A stretch of DNA of 64,000 bases from SHLQ01 sp047638715 (GTDB taxonomy: Bacteria > Actinomycetota > Acidimicrobiia > Acidimicrobiales > SHLQ01): positions 1-64,000 of the forward strand of contig JBLIMK010000007.1 of the NCBI GenBank assembly GCA_047638715.1, written 5' to 3'. The position numbers were made by a program, and so were the translations under genes. A model generated the notes under the pieces. That model was not told the DNA's origin. It saw only the letters and a program-made list of their open reading frames with translations, and searched no databases. Below, in pieces: positions 33,995 to 42,939 of this stretch; within the stretch, counting starts at the first letter, position 1, and each line of letters begins with the position of its first letter.

Positions 33995-34720
33995 GTGCTA
34001 AGGACCTCTGGATTCGTCGTGTTGTGGCTCCTTGGTAGTGCCGCGGCCATGGCGGTTGCATGGACTGGTGTCTGTTTGGTGAACGACGAACTGATTCGAC
34101 CTGCTCCTGCCACACAGCAGGAAGCAGCGGTGTTATCTTCGACCGCCACCCGAACGGTGAGCCCAACCCTCAGCACGAGCAGCACGAGCACGACCGGCCC
34201 TGTCTCGCCGACCACATCGGCGGTCGTCGCTTCATCGAATGGGTCTGAAGACGCCGAGGGTGGCGGAATATCGACGTCCACCGTCAGCCCAGAAACGGCT
34301 ACGACGCTAACTTCTGCGCTAGCAAGAACCGCTTCACCCCGTACGTCCTCATCCTCGACCTCACAAGCACCGGCGACCACGAATCCTGCAAAGACGACGA
34401 CCACCGCTCCCTCGACCTCACAAGCACCGGCGACCACGAATCCTGCAAAGACGACGACCACCACCCCGCCTCCGACGACCACAACCAAAGCTCCGGCACA
34501 GGTGCTCACATTCAACTTGGTAGGCGGATCCACGGCGATCAGTTTCTCGTCGAGCGCGACTACGGTGCTCTGGGCAAATCCAAAGGACGGCTTCGAAGTA
34601 CGTGTCGAACAAGGTCCCAACGCAGAGGTCGAGTTCCGCGCTGACGACCATCGGTCACGCATCGAGGCGTGGTGGGCGGGTCAGCCAGCACACCAAATTC
34701 GCGAGGACGCAGACAACTAG
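33995..34720 (+). CDS. Exported Ser/Thr-rich hypothetical protein
   Basis: A 241-residue protein: a hydrophobic N-terminal segment (about residues 5-24, a signal or anchor), then a long Thr/Ser/Pro/Ala-rich stalk to about residue 165, then a small folded C-terminal part (FNLVGGSTAISFSSSATTVLWANPKDGFE). The stalk contains a 19-residue repeat present twice (starting STSQAPATTNPAK). Such stalks span the envelope and may be glycosylated. The function is unknown. It starts at GTG with a weak CACAAT hexamer 6 nt before. Confidence 0.7.
   Translation: MLRTSGFVVLWLLGSAAAMAVAWTGVCLVNDELIRPAPATQQEAAVLSSTATRTVSPTLSTSSTSTTGPVSPTTSAVVASSNGSEDAEGGGISTSTVSPETATTLTSALARTASPRTSSSSTSQAPATTNPAKTTTTAPSTSQAPATTNPAKTTTTTPPPTTTTKAPAQVLTFNLVGGSTAISFSSSATTVLWANPKDGFEVRVEQGPNAEVEFRADDHRSRIEAWWAGQPAHQIREDADN
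34353..34462 (+). repeat. In-frame tandem repeat in the Ser/Thr stalk
   Basis: Two copies of about 53 bp at a 57-bp period (34353-34405 and 34410-34462) encode the 19-residue units beginning STSQAPATTNPAK. The near identity at DNA level points to a recent duplication. Confidence 0.85.
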
Positions 34721-34724
34721 GCAA

Positions 34725-34730
34725 TAGCGT
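34725..34730 (+). promoter_or_regulatory. Candidate -10 box of a leaderless EamA gene
   Basis: TAGCGT lies exactly 6 nt before GTG 34737; no ribosome site. Confidence 0.5.
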
Positions 34731-34736
34731 GCCGTC

Positions 34737-35621
34737 GTGGAGCTGAACAATAATATTCGTGGCGCGGGGTGGATGACCTTGGGCTCAGCTGGATACGTCA
34801 TCAACGACGCGTTTATCAAGATTGCGGCCGAGGACCTTCCGCTCTTCGAAGCGATCTTCATTCGAGGCATGTTCATCGCCGTGCTGCTGTTCGTTATCGC
34901 GGTCCGTCGAGGTCAGCTCGCTAACGTTCGCGAACATCTGGATCGCCACGTTGCGCTCAGAGTCACGATGGAGGCGATCGGCACGGCCTTCTATCTCAGT
35001 GCCCTCACTCGGTTACCAATCGCGGGGTTGGTCGCAGTAATTCAGATCGTGCCGCTGATCGTCACGTTCATCGCGGCCCGGCTTTTGCACGAAGCGGTCA
35101 GTTGGCATCGAGTTCTGAGCGTCGTGATTGGATTCGTCGGCGTTCTCCTCGTCGTGAGGCCGGGCTCGAGCGACTTCAACCCATGGTTTCTCGCGGGGCT
35201 CGCGGTGGTGATCACGATAGTGGTTCGCGAGATGGCAACGAAACGTATTTCGACCGAACTACCAACGATGGTGATCTCGATCTGTACAGCACTGGCCATT
35301 GCGTCGATGGGCTTGTTGGGCTCGATCGTCGAAGGTTGGGATCGCCCATCGGCTGAACAGACCATCCAACTCGGCGCTGCGGCAGCGTTCCTTTCAGTCG
35401 GGTATATCGCCAGCGTGATCACGATACGAGTCGGGGATCTCAGCTTCAGCGCACCGTTCCGCTACACGGTCCTCATATTCGCGTTGGTCATCCAGATCGT
35501 GGTGTTCCAAGACGTGCCAGATGCTCTGACCTTCGTCGGAACCGGAATCATCGCGGCTGCCGGGCTGTATGCATTCAGCAAGGAACAACGGATCCGCACG
35601 GTGAAGGCCCGGCCGAGCTAA
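34737..35621 (+). CDS. EamA/DMT-family transporter
   Basis: A 294-residue protein with about ten membrane helices in two EamA halves. The first half contains GYVINDAFIKIAAEDLPLFEAIFIRGMF, then EAIGTAFYLSALTRLPIAGLVAVIQ. It resembles RarD/YdcZ-type exporters of amino acids or metabolites. It has no obvious partner, and it starts with GTG directly after a -10-like hexamer. Confidence 0.9.
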   Translation: MELNNNIRGAGWMTLGSAGYVINDAFIKIAAEDLPLFEAIFIRGMFIAVLLFVIAVRRGQLANVREHLDRHVALRVTMEAIGTAFYLSALTRLPIAGLVAVIQIVPLIVTFIAARLLHEAVSWHRVLSVVIGFVGVLLVVRPGSSDFNPWFLAGLAVVITIVVREMATKRISTELPTMVISICTALAIASMGLLGSIVEGWDRPSAEQTIQLGAAAAFLSVGYIASVITIRVGDLSFSAPFRYTVLIFALVIQIVVFQDVPDALTFVGTGIIAAAGLYAFSKEQRIRTVKARPS

Positions 35622-35670
35622 CTCGGGCGGGCGCTCCCAAATCTTGTGCCCCGAAGTAGATGTGGCAGGT

Positions 35671-35685
35671 GCAACAGTCTGTTGC
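35671..35685. promoter_or_regulatory. Operator palindrome 1 of the MFS-TetR operon
   Basis: GCAACAGTCTGTTGC is a perfect 7-1-7 inverted repeat, 33 bases before the MFS start. It closely matches the second site at 35703. TetR regulators typically bind such pairs near their own operon, so the TetR protein at 37256 is the likely ligand. Confidence 0.65.
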
Positions 35686-35702
35686 ATAACATTAAGACTT
35701 CT

Positions 35703-35717
35703 GCGACAGTGTGTCGC
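35703..35717. promoter_or_regulatory. Operator palindrome 2 of the MFS-TetR operon
   Basis: GCGACAGTGTGTCGC is an inverted repeat with 6-bp arms ending exactly before the GTG at 35718. Centre-to-centre spacing from site 1 is 32 bp, about three helical turns. The two share GCRACAGTSTGTYGC. Confidence 0.65.
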
Positions 35718-37259
35718 GTGACCAAAGCAACAGAAATAACGCACGCTCACCCGCAGCGCTGGAAGATCCTCGCGATTCTCAACCTGTCGCTCGTACTGAT
35801 CGTGGCTAGCGTCAGCTCACTCAACCTCGCCATTCCCTCGATCCAACGAGCGCTCAACGCGACCGCATCTGAACTCGTATGGATCAACGCGGCGTACGCA
35901 CTCGTGTTCGCCGGCCTCCTATTGCCGGCCGGTGCGTTGGGTGATCGATATGGTCGCAAGCGAGCACTCGTCGGAGGCCTCACGATCTTCTTGGTCTCTG
36001 CGCTGATCGCCACGTTGAGCGAGAACGCCACACAACTCATCGTGCTGCGCGGTGCTATGGGAATTGGTGCTGCTTTGACGATGCCGGCCACCCTCTCGAT
36101 TATCACGGTTGTGTTTCCACGAGAGGAGCGTGCTAAGGCGATTGCGATCTGGTCCGGATTCGCCGGTGCCGGCGGCGCCCTCGGGATCCTTGCGAGCGGC
36201 TTTCTGCTGGAATCCTTCAAGTGGAGTTCGGTCTTCTTTATCAACGTCCCGATCGCAGCGTTGGCAATCATCCTCGTCATCGCGATGGTGCCGAACTCCA
36301 AGGACCCACAAGAACGTCCGCTCGATCCGGCTGGAAGCCTGCTGTCAATCGTGGGACTTGTCGCGTTCGTCTACGGCTTGATTCAGGGTCCTGAGTTTGG
36401 ATGGACCGATCCGATCGTCCTCGGGGCGTTCGCCGTCAGCATCCTCGCGATGTTCACGTGGGTCCGCGTGGGGCTCGCTCATCATGATCCACTGCTCGAC
36501 CCCCGACTCTTTCGAATCCCCAAATTTCGAATGGGCAGCTTCACTATCACCAGCGCATTCCTCGTGATGTTCGGGATGTTCTTCGTGCTGACGCAATACC
36601 TGCAATTCGCCCTCGGGTACACCCCACTCGAGGCCGCGATCCGAACCCTTCCCTTCGCTCCAGCGATGATTCTCATCGCTCCACGCGGCCCGGCTCTCGC
36701 AGCGAAGATCGGCGCCGGGAAAACCATGGCGCTCGGCATGCTCACATCGACTGCCGGGTTGTTCGCGTTTGGATTTATGACCGTTTCCACGCCGTATCTC
36801 CCGATCGGCATCGCGCTCGTCGTCGCCGCTGGCGGACTGGCCCTCGTTTTCCCAACCGCGACTGAGTCGATCGTGTCGTCCCTCCCGCAGAACAAGGCTG
36901 GTGTTGCATCAGCAATGAACGATGCAACGCGTGAAGTCGGCGGAGCGATCGGTATCGCCCTCCTCGGAACCTTGTTGTCCTCGGGCTACCGCTCGGGCCT
37001 TGGCAACTCTGCCAGCGACCTCCCCCCTGAGGCTGCCGATGTCTTCCAGGACAACGTCGGAGCCGCACTCGCCGTAGCTGAACAGCTCCCGAACGGCGAG
37101 GCCCTTGCAGCCGTTGCGCGCGATGCATTCGTCGACGGAATGCAGCTGGCCATGTGGGCAGGCGCCGCCGTGATGCTCATAAGCTCAGTCATCGTGTTCC
37201 GACTCTTTCCACGAGAAGAAACTCCCGCGATCGAATCGCTCGTCGAAGAGGTTGTATGA
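35718..37259 (+). CDS. MFS multidrug exporter, DHA2-like
   Basis: A 513-residue major facilitator with about 14 membrane helices. Family marks are LNLAIPSIQRALNATASELVWINAAYALVFAGLLLPAGALGDRYGRKR (motif A) and the antiporter-type motif C region GFAGAGGALGILASG. This is the DHA2 drug:H+ antiporter plan (EmrB/QacA type). The start is GTG 35718, just after the second operator; the frame upstream is not protein-like. It is translationally coupled to the TetR gene (ATGA), which presumably represses both and is released by the exported compound. Confidence 0.9.
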   Translation: MTKATEITHAHPQRWKILAILNLSLVLIVASVSSLNLAIPSIQRALNATASELVWINAAYALVFAGLLLPAGALGDRYGRKRALVGGLTIFLVSALIATLSENATQLIVLRGAMGIGAALTMPATLSIITVVFPREERAKAIAIWSGFAGAGGALGILASGFLLESFKWSSVFFINVPIAALAIILVIAMVPNSKDPQERPLDPAGSLLSIVGLVAFVYGLIQGPEFGWTDPIVLGAFAVSILAMFTWVRVGLAHHDPLLDPRLFRIPKFRMGSFTITSAFLVMFGMFFVLTQYLQFALGYTPLEAAIRTLPFAPAMILIAPRGPALAAKIGAGKTMALGMLTSTAGLFAFGFMTVSTPYLPIGIALVVAAGGLALVFPTATESIVSSLPQNKAGVASAMNDATREVGGAIGIALLGTLLSSGYRSGLGNSASDLPPEAADVFQDNVGAALAVAEQLPNGEALAAVARDAFVDGMQLAMWAGAAVMLISSVIVFRLFPREETPAIESLVEEVV

Positions 37260-37807
37260 CGGAGGACGCCCGCACGGCCCGTACCCGCGCTGTTGTCCTC
37301 GATGCGACCGCCGACCTGCTTCTCAACGTCGGTTGCGAGCGGTTGACCATCGACGAGATCGCCGCGAAAAGCGGTGTCGCACGTTCGACGATCTACCGCA
37401 ACTGGGGCGACAAGTCGGCCTTGGTCGTGGACGCCGTCGACTGCATTGCCGGAATGCCCCCGCCCCCTGATACAGGCACTTTGGCAGGCGATCTCACCGT
37501 GGTCGCCGATCGACTGGCACACAACCTGTCCGACGGCATGCTCGGGAAGCTCCTGCCATCGCTGGTCAGCGCCGCCTCGTGCGACGACGAGCTAATGGCG
37601 CGCTTGCAAGGGATGTCGCATGCGCGTTTCGAACTCACCCGGACCATCTTTGAGCGAGCGATCGTTCGCGGCGAAATCGGCAATGCCGATGTCCAGGGGC
37701 GCGCCGAACGATTCATCGCTCCGTTTTTCGCCCGACACCTACTCCATGGGTGGCCACTCGATCAGACCTTCCAGGAGAGGCAGATCGCGGCAGCAACTAC
37801 TCCGTAG
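37256..37807 (+). CDS. TetR-family repressor
   Basis: A 183-residue TetR regulator. The N-terminal helix-turn-helix is clear (VLDATADLLLNVGCERLTIDEIAAKSGVARSTIYRNWGDKSALV, about residues 14-58), and a helical ligand domain with a TetR_C-type end (FIAPFFARHLLHGWPLD) follows. The ATG at 37256 overlaps the MFS stop (ATGA); the longer frame upstream is a shadow of the MFS gene. It probably binds the two palindromes at 35671 and 35703. The inducer is unknown. Confidence 0.92.
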   Translation: MTEDARTARTRAVVLDATADLLLNVGCERLTIDEIAAKSGVARSTIYRNWGDKSALVVDAVDCIAGMPPPPDTGTLAGDLTVVADRLAHNLSDGMLGKLLPSLVSAASCDDELMARLQGMSHARFELTRTIFERAIVRGEIGNADVQGRAERFIAPFFARHLLHGWPLDQTFQERQIAAATTP

Positions 37808-37833
37808 ATCTAGGCCCGAGATCGCGTCGCGTC

Positions 37834-37839
37834 TATCGT
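37834..37839 (+). promoter_or_regulatory. Candidate -10 box near the GH2-like start
   Basis: TATCGT ends 7 nt before the in-frame GTG at 37847. If used, the protein would start three codons later than the GTG at 37838. Confidence 0.35.
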
Positions 37840-39934
37840 GAATGACGTGTCGACCGAAGAACCAATCGAAAGCGCCATCGCAAATTGGCGTGCGGCTCGA
37901 TCGACCGAGCAACTGCAGCGACAGTTCAGCGACCCCGACTTCGATGACTCCAACTGGCCACCGATCGACGTTCCGTCGCACTGGCAAACACACGACTCGT
38001 TTCGCGACTTTGATGGAACGCTTCTCTACCGTGCAGACCTGACCGTGCCGACCTTGCAACCCGGCCAGCGACGCTGGCTTTGTTTCAATGGCCTCTGTTA
38101 CGCAGGCGACGTGTTTCTCGACGGCGCCTACGTAGGCCAGACCGAGGGGTACTTCACTCACCACCGTTTCGAAATCACCGACCTCGTCGCGAAAGCCGGG
38201 CGTTCGATTCTCGCTGTTGAGGTCGCGGCTTCCCGGATGACCGACCCGGCACAGAAGCGCAATCTCACGGGCTGGTTCACCGAAGGGCCGGGCCTTCCCC
38301 GCGACTGGAACCCCGCGGGCATTTGGCGTCCTGTCGTCTTGGTAGACACCGGGCCGGTCGCGATTCGTCACTTCCGCGCATTGTGTATCGAAGCCGACGC
38401 CGCACATGCGGTGATCGGGCTTCGAGCGGTGTTGCTCGCGGCCGAACCTTGCGAGGTGACTCTGACCACCGAGGTCGCTGGCGTCGTCGACGTCACGACC
38501 CATACGGTCGCGTCCGGAGAAAACCGAGTCGAGTGGCAGATACACGTCGACAACCCCGAGCTGTGGTGGCCCACGGGAATGGGTGACCAACCGCTGTTCG
38601 ACCTCGAGGTCACGGCGCGAACAAGCGAGAGGAAAGTCACCGATCGCAAGCAGCGTCGCATCGGCTTTCGATCGACGGCTATGGGCGACCTCATACTCCG
38701 GATCAACAACCGTAGAACTTTTCTCCGTGGCGTCAACCTTGCGCCACTAACCGTCAACCTGTCCGCGATGCCCGACGAGGCGATTCGAGCTGAGGTCGAG
38801 TCGATTCGCGACGCAGGCTTCAACATGGTGCGGATTCGGAGCCACGTCACGCGACACGAGTTCATCGATGTATGTGATGAACTCGGGATTCTCGTCTGGC
38901 AAGACCTCCCACTCAGCGGCTCGTATGCGCGAAGCGTCACCAGCGCTGCCGAGCAACAAACACGCGACATGATCGACTTGTTGTCCCACCATCCCTCGAT
39001 CGTGATCTGGGGCGGTCACATGCGGCCGCACACCAGTCAGCCCCGATACACCGCGGCCCCCGATCTTCGACAGCAACAAATCCCGAGCTGGAACAGATCG
39101 ATCCTCGACCGGGCGATCAAGCGGGCCTTTCAGCGCGACGATCCAACACGACCGATTATCGCCCACTCCGATGTTGCCCCGCACGTACCGCATCTGTCGG
39201 GCAGCGATCTGGGGTTGTACTTCGGCTGGTTCGATGGAGAAGCGGCTGACATTGCCGAGTACGCCGCAACCATCCCTCGCCTCGTGCGTTTTGTTTCGGA
39301 CATGGGGGCGCAGGCATTGCCCCTGAATATCGACGGCGACCTCGAGGCACTCCTCGACGTACACGGATCCGAGCCGGACGCACTTCGAGCGGTCATCCCG
39401 CCGGGCACATATCCAGATGTCGCGTCGTGGATCGACGCTATGCGAACGCATCAGGCCGACGTTCTCAAGACCACGATCGAATCGCTTCGAGTCCTGAAGT
39501 ATCAGCCCACCGGCGGCTTCTGTGCTGGGGTGTGGCGAGGTGCCGGGCCAGGTCTGAGCCGCGCGCTGAACGATGCCGACGGTACTCCTCGCCCAGCGCT
39601 TGCGGCAGTCAAGATGGCGCTCCAACCGCTGCTCCCGGTGTTGTACCCAGCGGCATCCACGCTGCCGGCTCGCTCGACCGCGCGACTCGGGCTGTACTTG
39701 TGCAACGACGGCATCGCCGCTGCCGAGGTAGAAGCCGTTGTGACGATCGTGGACGAGCGAGGTACCGCCACGCGCCGTTGGAAAGGTCAGGTCCCCGGTG
39801 ACGACGTGCAATTCATCGACGACGTCTTGATCCGCGGTGGCCGAATCGGGAGCGAGATGTCCGTCGAGCTCCAAATCCTGGATCGCGACGGACACCCACT
39901 CTCGACCAATCGATACGTCTTTGCGGCGAGCTAG
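37838..39934 (+). CDS. GH2-like protein lacking both catalytic glutamates
   Basis: A 698-residue protein with glycoside hydrolase family 2 architecture: an N-terminal sugar-binding jelly roll (WPPIDVPSHWQTH, LYRADLTV, FNGLCYAGDVFLDGAYVG), an immunoglobulin-like domain, and a TIM barrel (FLRGVNLAPL, MVRIRSHVTRHEFIDVCDELGILVWQDLPL). The acid/base motif, normally W-x-x-x-N-E, reads W391-G-G-H-M395-R396. The nucleophile motif SEFG reads S487-D488-M-G. Both essential Glu are gone, so normal GH2 hydrolysis is unlikely. It could bind a glycan, or use altered chemistry. Start uncertain (37838 or 37847). Confidence 0.8.
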   Translation: MNDVSTEEPIESAIANWRAARSTEQLQRQFSDPDFDDSNWPPIDVPSHWQTHDSFRDFDGTLLYRADLTVPTLQPGQRRWLCFNGLCYAGDVFLDGAYVGQTEGYFTHHRFEITDLVAKAGRSILAVEVAASRMTDPAQKRNLTGWFTEGPGLPRDWNPAGIWRPVVLVDTGPVAIRHFRALCIEADAAHAVIGLRAVLLAAEPCEVTLTTEVAGVVDVTTHTVASGENRVEWQIHVDNPELWWPTGMGDQPLFDLEVTARTSERKVTDRKQRRIGFRSTAMGDLILRINNRRTFLRGVNLAPLTVNLSAMPDEAIRAEVESIRDAGFNMVRIRSHVTRHEFIDVCDELGILVWQDLPLSGSYARSVTSAAEQQTRDMIDLLSHHPSIVIWGGHMRPHTSQPRYTAAPDLRQQQIPSWNRSILDRAIKRAFQRDDPTRPIIAHSDVAPHVPHLSGSDLGLYFGWFDGEAADIAEYAATIPRLVRFVSDMGAQALPLNIDGDLEALLDVHGSEPDALRAVIPPGTYPDVASWIDAMRTHQADVLKTTIESLRVLKYQPTGGFCAGVWRGAGPGLSRALNDADGTPRPALAAVKMALQPLLPVLYPAASTLPARSTARLGLYLCNDGIAAAEVEAVVTIVDERGTATRRWKGQVPGDDVQFIDDVLIRGGRIGSEMSVELQILDRDGHPLSTNRYVFAAS

Positions 39935-40105
39935 CGTCCGCTAATGACCCTCGCCACATGCCCCTGTCTCTCAACACCTAGCTAAATCCGCCAAATTCAT
40001 CCGCTACACGGGCAGACTTCAAGTGGCCGATGGTCTGACCAGTTCACTAAGTTTGTGGAGCTGGCGGTTGTCGGTACGAACCATCTGTTTTTGAACAGGA
40101 GTGTC

Positions 40106-40969
40106 ATGGCGCAAACTACGTCTGCGAATGCTGAGCCCAATCTGCGGGATCCACAGCCGATCAGGACCCGGAAAAAGCCCCTACCCTTCCCTTTGAACAT
40201 CTGGCAATCAGCCGTGGGCCGCAAGTGGATCATGGCGCTCACCGGCATTGGGCTCCTGGGATTTGTCCTCGCACACATGATCGGCAACCTCCATGTGTAC
40301 GAGGGACCTGCCGAGCTGCACGAATATGCCGAGGCACTTCGAGGTTTGGGCGGCGAGATCATCCCGCGCACTTGGCTGCTATGGGTTCTGCGCATCGGCC
40401 TGATCGCGATGTTCGGATTGCACATTGCCTCCGCCTACACAACCAAAGAGATCAGCCGCAAGGCCAGTGAAGAAGCAAACTTCATGGATGGCCAAAAGAC
40501 GTATCCGGGTGGCCGCGACTACATCGCTGCGAACTATGCCAGCCGCACCATGCGCTGGACTGGCCCGATCATCCTGCTCTACCTGATCTTCCACCTCGCA
40601 GACCTCACCTGGGGCCTATTGCCTCACACCGACTACGTGCGTGGCGATCCGTACCACAACCTCGCGACAAGCCTGTCGAACCTGCCGGTGGCGACCATCT
40701 ACGTCGTTGCCAACGTTGCTCTCGCGATCCACATATTCCATGGCGCATGGTCGCTGTTTCAGACACTGGGCCTCAACAACCCGAAGTACAACCAAGCCCG
40801 CCGAGGCTTCGCTGTTGGGCTTGCCGCCGTGATTCTCTTAGGCAACCTCAGCTTCCCGATCCTGGCTCAGGCCGGCGTGATCGATGACGACAAGAACGAA
40901 TGTGCCCAGTACGACACCACCGAAGAGAACACCGCCTGCTTCGAGGCGATTCTCGAGGGAGGCGAATAG
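40106..40969 (+). CDS. sdhC: Succinate dehydrogenase cytochrome b subunit
   Basis: A 287-residue membrane anchor with five hydrophobic helices of the b558 type, fused C/D-like as in actinobacteria and Bacteroidetes (SdhC of trimeric SQR). Histidine-bearing helices include VLAHMIGNLHVYEGP, MFGLHIASAYTTKEI and YLIFHLADLTWG, IHIFHGAWSLFQTLG. It would bind heme and quinone. AGGAG precedes the ATG. It is the first gene of sdhCAB, with sdhA starting two bases after its stop. Confidence 0.93.
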   Translation: MAQTTSANAEPNLRDPQPIRTRKKPLPFPLNIWQSAVGRKWIMALTGIGLLGFVLAHMIGNLHVYEGPAELHEYAEALRGLGGEIIPRTWLLWVLRIGLIAMFGLHIASAYTTKEISRKASEEANFMDGQKTYPGGRDYIAANYASRTMRWTGPIILLYLIFHLADLTWGLLPHTDYVRGDPYHNLATSLSNLPVATIYVVANVALAIHIFHGAWSLFQTLGLNNPKYNQARRGFAVGLAAVILLGNLSFPILAQAGVIDDDKNECAQYDTTEENTACFEAILEGGE

Positions 40970-40971
40970 AC

Positions 40972-42927
40972 ATGACCGCAACGATGGACGCGAACACCAG
41001 GGTCACAAGCCCTCGTCTCGATTCGAAAGTTCCGAGTGGCGATATCGCCACGATGTGGGAAGACCACAAGTTCTCCATGAAGCTGGTGAACCCGAGCAAC
41101 AAGCGAAAGTTCACCGTGATCGTGGTGGGCACCGGACTCGCGGGGTCATCTGCGGCCGCATCGCTCGCAGAGCTCGGCTACAAGGTGAAGGCCTTCAGCT
41201 TCCACGACAGCCCTCGCCGTGCACACTCGATCGCTGCACAGGGCGGCATCAACGCGGCCAAGAATTACCCGAATGACGGCGACTCTGTCCACCGGTTGTT
41301 CTACGACACGGTCAAGGGCGGCGACTATCGAAGCCGTGAAGCCAACGTGCATCGCCTCGCGGAGGTATCGGTCAACATCATCGACCAGGCAACGGCACAG
41401 GGTGTTCCCTTCGCACGCGATTACGGCGGCCTTCTCGACAACCGCTCGTTCGGCGGCGCGCAAGTATCGCGCACGTTCTATGCCCGCGGACAGACCGGTC
41501 AACAGCTCTTGATCGGCGCGTATTCGGCACTCAACCGCCAGATCGAACTCGGCGGCGTCGAGATGCACAATCGCAAAGAGATGCTGGATGTCGTCGTCAA
41601 GGACGGCGAGACCTGTGGCATCGTGACGCGCGATCTGCTCACGGGTGAGGTCGAGTCGCACTCCGCACATGCTGTGGTGCTCGCGACCGGCGGTTACGGA
41701 AACGTCTACTACCTGTCGACCAACGCCATGATGTCGAATGTGACCGCCGCGTGGCGAGCACATCGCCGTGGCGCCTTTTTCGCGAACCCTTGCTACACCC
41801 AGATCCATCCGACCTGCATTCCTGCGTCGGACGATCATCAGTCGAAGCTGACGCTCATGTCGGAGTCGCTGCGAAACGACGGTCGTATTTGGGTTCCGAA
41901 ATCAGGCGAGGAGGCCCGACTCGCAGCCGAGGTGCCCGAGGGAGAACGTGACTACTACCTCGAGCGCAAGTACCCCGCGTTCGGAAACCTCGTGCCCCGC
42001 GATGTCGCCTCTCGAAATGCGAAGACGGTCGTTGATGAAGGCCGAGGCGTTGGCCCGCTGAAAAACGGAGTGTTCCTGGACTTTGCCGACGCGATTGCTC
42101 GTGATGGGAAGGAACTCATCGCCGAAAAGTACGGCAACCTCTTCGACATGTACGCCAACATCACCGGCGAAGATCCCTACAGCCGACCAATGCGCATCTA
42201 CCCCGCAACCCACTACACAATGGGCGGCCTTTGGGTCGACTACCACTTGATGACCACGGTGCCTGGCACGTATGCGATCGGCGAGGCGAACTTCTCCGAT
42301 CACGGCGCCAACCGGCTCGGCGCCTCAGCGCTCATGCAGGGCCTTGCAGACGGCTACTTCGTTTTGCCCTACACAATCGGCGATTACCTGGCCGGCAAGC
42401 TCGGTGAATCGATCGTCCCTAACGACGATCCAGCCTTCAAAGAAGTCGAAGCACATGTCGCCGATCAGACGCACATGTGGCTGTCCGTGAATGGCACACA
42501 ATCGCCCGATCACTACCACCGCGAGCTCGGAAAGATCGTGTGGAATCGCATCGGCATGGCTCGCGACAAGAACGGCCTCGAGAAAGCTGGCGACGAGATC
42601 ACCTCTCTCGAGGATGAGTTCAAGAAGAACGTGAAGGTCATGGGCGACGGTGTCTCGATGAACACCGAACTCGAGAAGGTCGGGCGAGTCGCCGACTTCT
42701 TCGAACTCGCCAAGCTGAAAGCCCGCGATGCGCTCGTGCGTGAAGAGTCGTGCGGTGGCCACTTCCGAGTGGAGAGCCAAACCGAAGAGGGTGAGGCTCT
42801 ACGCGACGACGAGAACTTCCGACACGTCGCGGCATGGGAATGGAACGGCGAAGATGCCGAGCAGACCAAACACGAAGAACAGCTCGAATTTGAGAATGTC
42901 GCACTTAGCCAACGCAGCTACAAGTAG
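40972..42927 (+). CDS. sdhA: Succinate dehydrogenase flavoprotein subunit
   Basis: A 651-residue FAD protein oxidising succinate to fumarate in the TCA cycle. The FAD motif is VVGTGLAGSSAAASLAELG, and the covalent-flavin histidine region is SPRRAHSIAAQGGINAAKN. Active-site regions include HPTCIPAS, GPLKNGVFLDF and ATHYTMGGLWVDY. GEANFSDHGANRLGASALMQGLADG is near the C-terminal third. The frame is open upstream within sdhC, but ATG 40972 is two bases after the sdhC stop. Operon sdhCAB. Confidence 0.97.
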   Translation: MTATMDANTRVTSPRLDSKVPSGDIATMWEDHKFSMKLVNPSNKRKFTVIVVGTGLAGSSAAASLAELGYKVKAFSFHDSPRRAHSIAAQGGINAAKNYPNDGDSVHRLFYDTVKGGDYRSREANVHRLAEVSVNIIDQATAQGVPFARDYGGLLDNRSFGGAQVSRTFYARGQTGQQLLIGAYSALNRQIELGGVEMHNRKEMLDVVVKDGETCGIVTRDLLTGEVESHSAHAVVLATGGYGNVYYLSTNAMMSNVTAAWRAHRRGAFFANPCYTQIHPTCIPASDDHQSKLTLMSESLRNDGRIWVPKSGEEARLAAEVPEGERDYYLERKYPAFGNLVPRDVASRNAKTVVDEGRGVGPLKNGVFLDFADAIARDGKELIAEKYGNLFDMYANITGEDPYSRPMRIYPATHYTMGGLWVDYHLMTTVPGTYAIGEANFSDHGANRLGASALMQGLADGYFVLPYTIGDYLAGKLGESIVPNDDPAFKEVEAHVADQTHMWLSVNGTQSPDHYHRELGKIVWNRIGMARDKNGLEKAGDEITSLEDEFKKNVKVMGDGVSMNTELEKVGRVADFFELAKLKARDALVREESCGGHFRVESQTEEGEALRDDENFRHVAAWEWNGEDAEQTKHEEQLEFENVALSQRSYK

Positions 42928-42939
42928 AGGGTCAGAGAC

